NCBI GenBank assembly: GCA_012841485.1
Contig: DUUU01000237.1
Location: forward strand, 1-14,697
From: Armatimonadota bacterium
Lineage (GTDB): Bacteria > Armatimonadota > JAAZEB01
Direction of reading: 5' to 3'
Length of the DNA: 14,697 nt
Of the stretch, positions 1-5,914 are shown in pieces. Every line of letters begins with the position of its first letter. Positions within the stretch are counted from its first letter, which is position 1. The notes beneath the pieces are model-generated. The model was not told the origin of the DNA, did not search any database, and saw only the letters and a program-made list of their open reading frames with translations. The translations under genes and the position numbers were made by a program.

Positions 1-441
1 CAGGCCGGCCCGGCGAGCGGTATCCGCCAGCCACTGAGCCACGCCCACCGCGCCCGCGGCAGATACGGCTTCTGGATCGCCACCGGACTCCAGGAGCAGA
101 TCGGCCTCCTGCCAGCGGCGCAACTCCTCGCGCAGCTCCGCCACGGGGCGCCCGCCCGCCAGCGCCTGAAGGTCCGCCTGGATCGCCTCTTGCTCGACGC
201 TCTGCGCCACCAGAGGCGCAATCGTCTCGACGACGCGGCGCACGTCGCGCAGCGATTGCTTCCGCCCCATCACTCCCTTGCGCTGGCCCTCAATCAGGAG
301 CTCCGCCGGCGAGAGGCGCGCATAGTTCGGATGCTCGTAGACGAGCGCCTTCGCGGGAGCGGGCGTCTCACGCCGGCACCCGGGGAGTAGCAGGGCGACC
401 AGCGCGGCAACCAAGGCCACTCGGGCGATACTCCGCCCCAC
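1..441 (-). CDS. Lytic transglycosylase (SLT-type) lipoprotein, N-terminal part, cut by window edge
   Basis: Read from a GTG at 441 the frame stays open for 147 codons to the edge. Residues 1-22 form a lipoprotein signal: Arg3 and Arg7, a hydrophobic run 8-19, then lipobox L19-P20-G21-C22, so Cys22 should be lipidated and the protein membrane-anchored in the periplasm. A helical, charged stretch follows. At residues 118-147 comes the lysozyme-like SLT signature: E118-S119, G-D-P-x-A-V-S, then G-A-V-G-V-A-Q and T-A-R-R-A-G. In this family the Glu of the ES pair is the catalytic acid that cleaves the MurNAc-GlcNAc bond of peptidoglycan with 1,6-anhydro product. The rest of the catalytic domain is outside the window. 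GTG was chosen because the signal peptide begins right there; a GGAGGGG stretch lies about 12 bases upstream, a slightly long spacing. Family sure; exact subfamily (MltC/Slt-like) not determinable. Confidence 0.85.
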   Translation of the reverse strand, partial: MGRSIARVALVAALVALLLPGCRRETPAPAKALVYEHPNYARLSPAELLIEGQRKGVMGRKQSLRDVRRVVETIAPLVAQSVEQEAIQADLQALAGGRPVAELREELRRWQEADLLLESGGDPEAVSAAGAVGVAQWLADTARRAGL

Positions 442-601
442 GTGGCCAGCTTGCCCCTCCCATCGCCAGGGAACCATCCTTTTGCGGTGAGATGCGTGAA
501 GGTGCATCAACCCCTCCCCCTCTGCCTGCGCGGGCTCCCGTCCACTCGCGTGCGGGCCACCTTGCCCCCGGAGCATCACGCCTTGCGCTTCCGCCACAAG
601 C

Positions 602-629
602 ATTGTACCATCCCCCCTCCTACCGTCAA
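602..629 (-). promoter_or_regulatory. Sigma70-like promoter for the lytic transglycosylase gene
   Basis: On the minus strand TTGACG (629-624), a 16-base spacer, then TACAAT (607-602): five of six matches to each consensus hexamer. Transcription would start near 595, giving a leader of about 155 bases before the GTG at 441. Inferred from sequence only. Confidence 0.55.
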
Positions 630-688
630 CGACACGGCGCGAGCGTGCCTGGCTGCCCCCATCGCACTGAAGCGCCCTGGTCCGATCA

Positions 689-718
689 TTGACTTGCCCT
701 CCCCGTGTATGTTAGTAT
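689..718 (+). promoter_or_regulatory. Possible sigma70-like promoter for the membrane-anchored protein gene
   Basis: TTGACT (689-694; five of six) is followed after 18 bases by TAGTAT (713-718; four of six). The predicted start point, near 725, lies downstream of the ATG at 709 and upstream of the GTG at 736, which favours the later start codon. Weaker than the divergent minus-strand promoter 60 bases away. Confidence 0.4.
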
Positions 719-735
719 TGCTCTCAAGAGAGGGA

Positions 736-1506
736 GTGACCACGTTCCTGAATTGCTTGCAGGTGCAGAGGATCGGACGCTGGGTGTTCATGGCGTTGGC
801 ATGGTGCTTCGCCGCTTCTGGGGCGTACGCCGAGGCAAAACCGGTGCCACCGCAGCCGCAGCTGCTCGTGTTGGTTTCCACCGGGCGAAACGGCGTGGAT
901 CAGGTTGCCATCAGCTACGAGGGCGAGGTGAGCGAGGCGAAGGCCCGTGCCGAACTGCGCGCGCTCCTGAAAGCCACGGGCTGGAAAGCGAGCGATGTGA
1001 TGGTGGACTGCCAGGCGCTCTCCCCTGGCGCCGCCAGGATGACAAGCGTCTCCTTCGCCGCCCCGGTCGTCGTGCCCTATCCAGAGGGCACGCTTCCGGT
1101 CGCCGAGTTTGTCCAGGCTTACAAGGCGTATCGGCATCTGGTACTCGTGTTCCAGCTGAGCCGGCCCTTCCGCCTCACGGGCCCGGACTCCTATGAAGAC
1201 CAGCACGTCAGCATCCGTCTGCAGCAAGGAACGGGTATCCATCGCTATGACGTGCGCGTGACGGACCCCAGCTTCAACACGTTGGAGCTGCCAGAGCTTC
1301 CTCGGGCCGAGACCAAAACGCCTGATGAGCCGTCCAGGTCGGGGCCATCGCTGGCGCTTGTCGTTCTCCTCGCTCTCGGCATGGCGGTGAGCGTCGGTGC
1401 CGTTGTCTACCTCTTCCTGACCAGCCGTGGCGCAACCTCGGCGGCCCGGCGTGAGAAAACGGGCGCGACCGCCCGCCGGAAGGGGGCGGAAAAACGCGAG
1501 CGTTGA
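736..1506 (+). CDS. Unrecognised exported protein with C-terminal membrane anchor
   Basis: A 256-residue protein that I cannot place in a family. With the GTG at 736 as start, residues 12-32 look like a signal peptide: R12 and R15, hydrophobic W16-A30, cleavage expected after A-Y-A at 32. Residues 33 to about 200 form a soluble extracytoplasmic domain with alternating hydrophobic strands (LLVLVSTG, HLVLVFQL) and two Pro/Glu-rich linkers. Residues 205-231 are one hydrophobic transmembrane helix, followed by a strongly basic tail (Arg/Lys, 232-256), which fits N-out, C-in topology with the tail in the cytoplasm. The start is uncertain: ATG 709 and GTG 763 are in frame, and the open frame runs back to 442, but the sequence before 709 is low-quality coding with no signal. 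GTG 736 was preferred because a possible promoter predicts transcription from about 725 and purine-rich AAGAGAGGG lies just upstream. It stands alone, 243 bases before the pilT cluster. Confidence 0.7.
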   Translation: MTTFLNCLQVQRIGRWVFMALAWCFAASGAYAEAKPVPPQPQLLVLVSTGRNGVDQVAISYEGEVSEAKARAELRALLKATGWKASDVMVDCQALSPGAARMTSVSFAAPVVVPYPEGTLPVAEFVQAYKAYRHLVLVFQLSRPFRLTGPDSYEDQHVSIRLQQGTGIHRYDVRVTDPSFNTLELPELPRAETKTPDEPSRSGPSLALVVLLALGMAVSVGAVVYLFLTSRGATSAARREKTGATARRKGAEKRER

Positions 1507-1738
1507 AGCTCCCGGCCCCGTCCTGCAAATCCCCGCTTGAAAGACGCTGCCGTACCAGGAGAACGTCGCCGAATCGAGAAGCGTAGTATCGAAGAGGGGC
1601 ATGGTCGGTGACGCTGGTCGCTCGACGTAGCAGACTGGCCCGGAATATGCCCTCTCCCGCCGTGGGCATGAGGGCAGGCCGGTAGCAGCCGGCACCTACG
1701 CTCATCCTATCGGCGGCAGTATCAGGCGCATGGAATCC

Positions 1739-1744
1739 GAGGAG
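1739..1744 (+). promoter_or_regulatory. Ribosome binding site of first pilT-family gene
   Basis: GAGGAG, five bases before ATG 1750; supports that start. Confidence 0.75.
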
Positions 1745-1749
1745 TTGCT

Positions 1750-2838
1750 ATGCAATTGGACGAGCTGATTAAGGCGGCGGCCAATCAGAAGGCATCCGAT
1801 GTCTTCATCCGGGAGATGACCCGGCCGGCGATGCGCATCAATGGGAAGGTGCTGCAGGCCGACCTCCCGGCGCTAGAACGCGAGCAGGTTCGAGCGCTTG
1901 CCCACTCCATCATGACGCCCCGGCAGCGCGAGCAGTTTGAGCAGCAGCACGAGATGGACCTCGCGTTTGACATCGAGAATGTCACCCGCATTCGTGCGAA
2001 TGTATACCAGCAGCGGGGCGCCTATGGCATGGCGTTTCGCCTAGTCCCCTTCAAGATTCCGAGTATCGAGGAGTTGGGGCTTCCGGCGGTGCTCAAGAAC
2101 CTTTGCCAGAACCGCCAGGGGCTGATCTTGGTGACGGGCCCCACCGGATGCGGAAAGTCCAGCACCCTGGCCTCGATGGTCGACTTGATCAACAGCACGA
2201 AGAAGGTGCATATTATTACCGTAGAGGATCCCATCGAGTTCGTGCACCCCGACAAGGTGGGCATCGTGAGCCAGCGCGAGGTGGGAGTGGACACGGAGAA
2301 CTTCCAGGACGCGCTCAAGTATATGATGCGCCAGAGCCCCGACGTCATCATGGTGGGCGAGATGCGCGACCTGGAGACGTTCACCGTGGCGCTCCAGGCG
2401 GCGGAGACGGGCCACCTCGTCTTCTCGACGCTGCACACGGCCAGCGCCCCCGAGACGCTCGACCGGATCGTGAACATGTTCCCGCCTCACGAGAAGCCGA
2501 TGATCTCGCAGCGCCTCTCGAACTCGCTCCGAGGCGTGATCTCGCAGAAGCTCGTCCCACGCATGGATGGCTCCGGCCGAATGGCCGCGGTCGAGGTGAT
2601 GGTCGTCACTCCCACGGTGGCGAAGCTGATCGAGGAAGGCCGTTTCAACGCCACCTACCCCGTGATCGCGGAGGGAGAGCACTGGGGAATGCAGACGATG
2701 AACCAGTGCCTCCTGCGCTACTACACTTCGGGGCTGATCTCCGCGGATGAGGCGCTCTTCGCCGCCGGCAACCAGACGGAGCTACGCCAGATGATGCGTC
2801 AGGCCCTGGAATCGGCCCGCGCCAGCCAGCGCGGTTGA
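1750..2838 (+). CDS. PilT/PilU-family type IV pilus ATPase, diverged copy (copy 1)
   Basis: A 362-residue hexameric AAA-like motor of the secretion-ATPase superfamily, acting at the inner-membrane base of type IV pili. The N-terminal domain (about 1-100) has ASDVFI where PilT usually has SDLHL. The RecA-like domain carries Walker A G130-P-T-G-C-G-K136-S-S, an Asp box around V158-E-D160-P, Walker B D198-V-I-M-V-G-E204 with the catalytic Glu present, and the His box A-E-T-G-H222 with H229. ATP binding and hydrolysis should be intact. Two departures: the Walker A has Cys134 and Ser-Ser where copies 2 and 3 have Ser and Thr-Thr, and the PilT retraction signature (A-I-R-N-L-I-R-E) reads T-V-A-K-L-I-E-E at 289-296. 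That loss is typical of PilU-like accessory ATPases, which need PilT to work. Length is normal for the family. First of three tandem paralogues. Confidence 0.9.
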   Translation: MQLDELIKAAANQKASDVFIREMTRPAMRINGKVLQADLPALEREQVRALAHSIMTPRQREQFEQQHEMDLAFDIENVTRIRANVYQQRGAYGMAFRLVPFKIPSIEELGLPAVLKNLCQNRQGLILVTGPTGCGKSSTLASMVDLINSTKKVHIITVEDPIEFVHPDKVGIVSQREVGVDTENFQDALKYMMRQSPDVIMVGEMRDLETFTVALQAAETGHLVFSTLHTASAPETLDRIVNMFPPHEKPMISQRLSNSLRGVISQKLVPRMDGSGRMAAVEVMVVTPTVAKLIEEGRFNATYPVIAEGEHWGMQTMNQCLLRYYTSGLISADEALFAAGNQTELRQMMRQALESARASQRG

Positions 2839-2872
2839 CCGCCCTCCCCGGGCCGATAGAAGCGCGTGGTGA

Positions 2873-2907
2873 GGGCCGTGGAGCAGCGCCGGTCGCCTCC
2901 GCGGCCC
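2873..2907 (+). terminator. Hairpin between copies 1 and 2, possible weak terminator
   Basis: GGGCCGTGGAG (2873-2883) pairs with CTCCGCGGCCC (2897-2907) over 11 positions with one G-U wobble and a 13-base loop. The following TTCGCTTCC is only a poor T tract, so it may be a partial terminator or an RNA-stabilising stem. It lies 35 bases after the copy 1 stop, in a 252-base gap. Confidence 0.4.
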
Positions 2908-3079
2908 TTCGCTTCCGTAAATAAGCGCCCCTGCCCCAAGGCCCTCCAGAACTCCCCGGCGAACACCCCACACCGTTTACACGGGCAACAGGAGAATGGG
3001 AAGAGCCTGGAGAACCTTCTGGCGTAGAGGTTGGCGCCCGCCGGCAAGGTATCCGGAGGAGGGGCGCCGTGCCCGCACC

Positions 3080-3085
3080 AGGAGA
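3080..3085 (+). promoter_or_regulatory. Ribosome binding site fixing the start of pilT copy 2
   Basis: AGGAGA, five bases before ATG 3091. The frame is open back to 3031, but nothing upstream has such a site and the extension is not PilT-like. Confidence 0.8.
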
Positions 3086-3090
3086 CGGAC

Positions 3091-4242
3091 ATGGCTCTCA
3101 ACTATACGATCGATGATCTGCTTCGAGCCCTCGTAGAGCACGGCGGATCGGACCTGCATATCCGTGTAGGCGTGCCCCCGCTCATTCGTGTCCGCGGCGA
3201 TCTCACGCCTCTCGAGTACCCGCCGCTCACACCGGAAGACGCGGAAGAGCTGATGTTCAGCCTCATGAACGAGGAACGCAAGCAGAAGTTCCTCCAGACG
3301 AATGAGATGGATATGGCCTACTCGGTGAAGGACGTGGCCCGCTTCCGCGTGAACGTGTTGCGCCAGCAGGGGTACGTCGGCGGCGTCATGCGCTGCATCC
3401 CCTACGAGATCAAGACGCTAGAGCAGCTTGGCCTCCCGCCGGTCATCAAGGATATTGTGCTGCGGCCGCGCGGCCTCGTCCTCGTCACCGGACCCACCGG
3501 ATCCGGCAAGACCACGACTCTGGCGGCGATGATCCGCTACATCAACGAGACCACCGCCAAGCACATCATCACTATCGAGGATCCGATCGAGTTCGTCCAT
3601 GACGATATCAAGAGTATCGTCCAGCAGCGCGAAGTCCACGAGGATACTCATAGCTTCCAAAATGCCCTGAAGCACGTCCTCCGCCAGGCGCCAGACGTGA
3701 TCCTCGTCGGCGAGTTGCGCGACCTGGAGACGATCCACCTGGCGATCACCGCAGCGGAAACAGGCCACCTCGTCTTCGGCACCCTGCACACCACGGACGC
3801 GGCGCAAACCGTGGACCGCGCCATCGACGTCTTCCCGCCAGACCAGCAGGCGCAGATCCGCATGCAGCTCTCCGTCACGGTTCTGGCGATCATCTGCCAG
3901 ACGTTGTTGCCGACCGCGGATCGCCAAAGCCGAGTCGCCGCCTTCGAGATCATGATCGCCACTCCTGCCATCCGCTCGCTCATCCGCGAAGGAAAAACCC
4001 ACCAGCTGCCCACGGAGATCCAGCAGGGAGGCGAGCTGGGCATGCAGGCGCTCGATGGACACCTCGTTCAGCTGCTCCTCAGCGGCAAGGTGACGTATGA
4101 GGAAGCGCTGTTGAAGTGCGGCAATCCCAAGGAGTTCGAGATGCGGGCACAGAAGGCTCTGGCCCAGAGGGGCCTGCCGCTGCCCGGGCAAAACAACCCC
4201 TCGACGCCCTCGGGCGCTCCGGCAGGGCAGCAACGGAAGTAG
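3091..4242 (+). CDS. pilT: Type IV pilus retraction ATPase PilT (copy 2)
   Basis: A 383-residue PilT, the motor that powers pilus disassembly and twitching. The N-terminal domain has the canonical G-S-D-L-H-I-R motif. Walker A is G134-P-T-G-S-G-K140-T-T-T; the Asp box is I162-E-D-P-I-E-F-V-H; Walker B is D202-V-I-L-V-G-E208; the His box is A-E-T-G-H226 with H233 in T-L-H-T. The PilT retraction signature is complete: A293-I-R-S-L-I-R-E-G-K-T-H-Q305. Of the three copies this is the best candidate for the true retraction motor. The C-terminus ends in a Pro/Gly/Gln-rich, probably disordered tail of about 25 residues that copies 1 and 3 lack. The start at 3091 is set by the Shine-Dalgarno sequence. 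The stop codon lies inside a 9-bp inverted repeat, 108 bases before copy 3, so co-transcription with copy 3 is likely. Confidence 0.95.
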   Translation: MALNYTIDDLLRALVEHGGSDLHIRVGVPPLIRVRGDLTPLEYPPLTPEDAEELMFSLMNEERKQKFLQTNEMDMAYSVKDVARFRVNVLRQQGYVGGVMRCIPYEIKTLEQLGLPPVIKDIVLRPRGLVLVTGPTGSGKTTTLAAMIRYINETTAKHIITIEDPIEFVHDDIKSIVQQREVHEDTHSFQNALKHVLRQAPDVILVGELRDLETIHLAITAAETGHLVFGTLHTTDAAQTVDRAIDVFPPDQQAQIRMQLSVTVLAIICQTLLPTADRQSRVAAFEIMIATPAIRSLIREGKTHQLPTEIQQGGELGMQALDGHLVQLLLSGKVTYEEALLKCGNPKEFEMRAQKALAQRGLPLPGQNNPSTPSGAPAGQQRK

Positions 4243-4281
4243 GGGCGTGCTCTTCCGAGCGCGGCCGCTCCTCGCCCCTAC
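4239..4281 (+). repeat. Inverted repeat overlapping the pilT copy 2 stop codon
   Basis: GTAGGGGCG (4239-4247) and CGCCCCTAC (4273-4281) are perfect 9-bp complements. Inside the 25-base loop a second stem, GAGCG/CGCTC with a 4-base loop, can form. No T run follows, so it is not a standard terminator. It could protect a processed mRNA 3' end or tune copy 3 expression. Confidence 0.5.
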
Positions 4282-4338
4282 GCATGCGGGGCCGGGCGAA
4301 CCGTGCCGGATCTTCGCCGAGCAGCCACGTCGTCACCC

Positions 4339-4344
4339 GGAGGA
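4339..4344 (+). promoter_or_regulatory. Ribosome binding site fixing the start of pilT copy 3
   Basis: GGAGGA, six bases before ATG 4351. The in-frame ATG 4345 directly abuts it and the open frame back to 4303 lacks a site, so 4351 is the best start. Confidence 0.75.
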
Positions 4345-4350
4345 ATGGGC

Positions 4351-5463
4351 ATGACCGACCGAAAAGCTGAGATCGAAGCCTATATGAAGTTTGTGGTCGA
4401 CAGGCAGGGATCCGACCTGATCCTGAAGACAGGGCGCCGGCCCATCGCCCGCATCTTCGGCGATATGACCGATGTGACCGGCACGCCCGTGATGCATGAC
4501 GAGCTGGTGCGCGAGCTTGTCTTTAGCCTCCTCACGGATGAGCAGCGAGAGCACTTCTTGAAAGAGTGGGAGCTCGACTTCGCCCATGAGATCCCCGGTG
4601 TCGCTCGCTTCCGCGTGAACCTGATGATGCAGCGCGGAACCGTGACCATGGTCGCCCGCGTCATCCCATACACGATCAAATCCGCCAAGGAGTTGGGGCT
4701 TCCACGCGTCTGCCTGGAGTTCTGCCAGCGGCCCCGCGGCTTGATCCTCGTCACCGGACCCACGGGCTCGGGTAAAACGACCACTCTGGCCGCGATGGTC
4801 CACCACATCAACCAAAGCCGCCCCGTGCATATCCTCACCATCGAGGATCCGGTGGAGTTCGTACATACACCAATCAAGGCGCTGATCAACCAGCGCGAGC
4901 TAGGCCGCGATACCCTCTCCTTCGCCAACGCTCTCCGCGAGGTACTCCGACAAGACCCGGATGTCATCCTGGTGGGTGAGATGCGCGACCTGGAGACGAT
5001 CTCCCTGGCGGTCACCGCCGCGGAAACCGGCCACCTTGTTCTGGCGACGCTGCATACGACAGACGCCGTTCAAACCGTGGACCGCCTGATCGATGTCTTT
5101 CCCCCTCACCAGCAGGCGCAGATCCGCATGCAGATCTCCGTCAACCTGGTCGGCATCATCTCGCAGACGCTGGTGAAGCGTGCCGACGGCAACGGTCGCG
5201 TCGCTGCCTATGAGACGATGAAAGCGACTCCGGCCATCTCCAACCTGATCCGTGAGGGAAAGACGCACCAGATCGGCTCGATGGTGCAGACCGGCCTGAA
5301 GCAGGGGATGATCAGCCTCGACCAGTACCTGGTCTATCTGGTACGCAACAAGGTGGTGTCGTATCAGGCGGCCCTCGACAAATCGCAGAACCCCAGCGAG
5401 TTCGAGACGATGTACAAGGAGGCAGAGGCGGAAAAGGCCGCGGCGGCAGCCAAGCAGCGCTGA
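4351..5463 (+). CDS. pilT: Type IV pilus retraction ATPase PilT (copy 3)
   Basis: A 370-residue PilT-family motor, closest to copy 2. Its N-terminal domain has G-S-D-L-I-L-K, less canonical than copy 2. Walker A is G136-P-T-G-S-G-K142-T-T-T, the Asp box I164-E-D-P-V-E-F-V-H, Walker B D204-V-I-L-V-G-E210, the His box A-E-T-G-H228 with H235. The retraction signature is A295-I-S-N-L-I-R-E-G-K-T-H-Q307, with Ser297 in place of the usual Arg. It ends with a Glu/Lys/Ala-rich helical tail. All catalytic residues are present, so it should hydrolyse ATP. It could act in mixed or alternative retraction motors with copies 1 and 2. No pilus assembly gene (pilB, pilC, pilM) follows; a 451-base gap separates it from aconitase. 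Confidence 0.93.
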   Translation: MTDRKAEIEAYMKFVVDRQGSDLILKTGRRPIARIFGDMTDVTGTPVMHDELVRELVFSLLTDEQREHFLKEWELDFAHEIPGVARFRVNLMMQRGTVTMVARVIPYTIKSAKELGLPRVCLEFCQRPRGLILVTGPTGSGKTTTLAAMVHHINQSRPVHILTIEDPVEFVHTPIKALINQRELGRDTLSFANALREVLRQDPDVILVGEMRDLETISLAVTAAETGHLVLATLHTTDAVQTVDRLIDVFPPHQQAQIRMQISVNLVGIISQTLVKRADGNGRVAAYETMKATPAISNLIREGKTHQIGSMVQTGLKQGMISLDQYLVYLVRNKVVSYQAALDKSQNPSEFETMYKEAEAEKAAAAAKQR

Positions 5464-5546
5464 TCGTCCCCACATCCTCGGGCGTGAGGGCTTTTCACCG
5501 AGAGAGTGTATCCTTCTGGGGAACAGGGTCCGCCTCCGGCGTGTCC

Positions 5547-5631
5547 GTGCCAGCGTTGGCCGGGCTGGCGGGCACGTCGTGCTCGTGTTTGCCACCGGCC
5601 AACGCTTTCCAGGTGCCGGCTTTGGCCGGTG
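5547..5631 (+). repeat. REP-like cluster: three copies of a GTTGGCCGG-type unit in alternating orientation
   Basis: AGCGTTGGCCGG (5552-5563) is a perfect 12-bp inverse of 5595-5606. Inside it 5566-5576 pairs with 5584-5594 (11 positions, three G-U), leaving a 2-base bulge and a 7-base loop: about 23 bp of stem in 55 bases. A 17-base direct copy of 5547-5563 lies at 5613-5629 with two mismatches, and CACCGGCCAA (5593-5602) is perfectly complementary to 5622-5631. Two hairpins sharing the middle copy are thus possible. This resembles REP/BIME elements; whether it recurs in the genome cannot be seen. Confidence 0.65.
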
Positions 5632-5691
5632 CGGCCCCAACGCCTCAAGCCGATGCTCCATCTGCGGCCTGGTTGGCTCTCCTCGCGGATC

Positions 5692-5720
5692 TGGACGAAG
5701 CGACCGTTTTCCGGTAAGAT
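5692..5720 (+). promoter_or_regulatory. Possible promoter of acnA
   Basis: TGGACG (5692-5697), 17 bases, TAAGAT (5715-5720): four of six matches to each hexamer with ideal spacing. Start near 5727 would give a leader of about 188 bases before ATG 5915. Confidence 0.35.
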
Positions 5721-5740
5721 AGAGTATCGGGGCCCTGTGG

Positions 5741-5803
5741 CCCGGGCTCCTGCGGCCCGTGCCCGGGTTTCCCCAACCCACTCGAAGCGGGTGGGTTGTT
5801 TAA
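5741..5803 (+). terminator. Terminator-like hairpin with competing upstream helices in the acnA leader
   Basis: The terminator stem is 5775-5797: AACCCACTCG pairs with CGGGTGGGTT over 10 positions with one U-G and a 3-base loop, followed by GTTTAAA. Two alternative helices overlap it in turn: GGGTT (5765-5769) with AACCC (5775-5779) would break the terminator, and CCCGGGC (5741-5747) with GCCCGGG (5761-5767) would break that antiterminator. If transcription starts near 5727 this is an attenuator layout. If it does not, the hairpin is simply the end of the pilT transcript. Confidence 0.55.
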
Positions 5804-5822
5804 ATGGGGCTATTCCCTGATC

Positions 5823-5876
5823 GAGCTGGCCAAGGCCTGTTGGGCCGCAACCCTCGCGGCATTCCATGGCCAGCTC
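5823..5876 (+). promoter_or_regulatory. Stem-closed RNA element just upstream of acnA
   Basis: GAGCTGGCCA (5823-5832) and TGGCCAGCTC (5867-5876) form a perfect 10-bp closing stem. Within it GCCGC (5844-5848) pairs with GCGGC (5856-5860) around a 7-base loop. The element ends 24 bases before the AGGAG of acnA. It matches no riboswitch class I know. Confidence 0.45.
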
Positions 5877-5900
5877 AACACCATATTGCCTGGCAGAAAG

Positions 5901-5905
5901 AGGAG
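5901..5905 (+). promoter_or_regulatory. Ribosome binding site fixing the acnA start
   Basis: AGGAG, nine bases before ATG 5915. The frame is open to 5804, but that extension covers the stem element and lacks a site. Confidence 0.75.
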
Positions 5906-5914
5906 TATCCGCAG

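Larger units (their letters stand above)
5464..5914 (+). other. 451-base gap between pilT copy 3 and acnA
   Basis: No convincing gene. It holds, in order: a weak CTCGG/CCGAG stem just after the pilT stop (5477-5502), a cluster of related inverted and direct repeats (5547-5631), a possible promoter (5692-5720), competing helices ending in a terminator-like hairpin (5741-5803), a 10-bp stem (5823-5876), and the acnA ribosome binding site. Short open frames here lack ribosome binding sites. Confidence 0.7.

Noticed and set aside
442..708. Upstream extension of the anchored-protein reading frame
   Set aside because: It is open only because of GC-rich composition; it has no ribosome binding site or signal, contains the divergent promoters, and would place a signal peptide in mid-protein.
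1594..1669. GAGGGGCAT/ATGCCCTC and ATGCCC/GGGCAT pairings upstream of pilT copy 1
   Set aside because: Short, imperfect or widely spaced; expected by chance in GC-rich sequence.
724..1695. Long minus-strand open frame opposite the anchored-protein gene
   Set aside because: A shadow frame: its translation is His/Arg-rich low-quality sequence without motifs, while the plus frame has a signal peptide and membrane helix.
5484..5717. Short plus-strand frame with a repeated V-P-A-L-A-G peptide
   Set aside because: No ribosome binding site; the peptide repetition is only the DNA repeat cluster read in frame.
5804..5914. N-terminal extension of aconitase
   Set aside because: No ribosome binding site for ATG 5804, the extension is unlike aconitase, and AGGAG at 5901 precedes a start that gives normal length.
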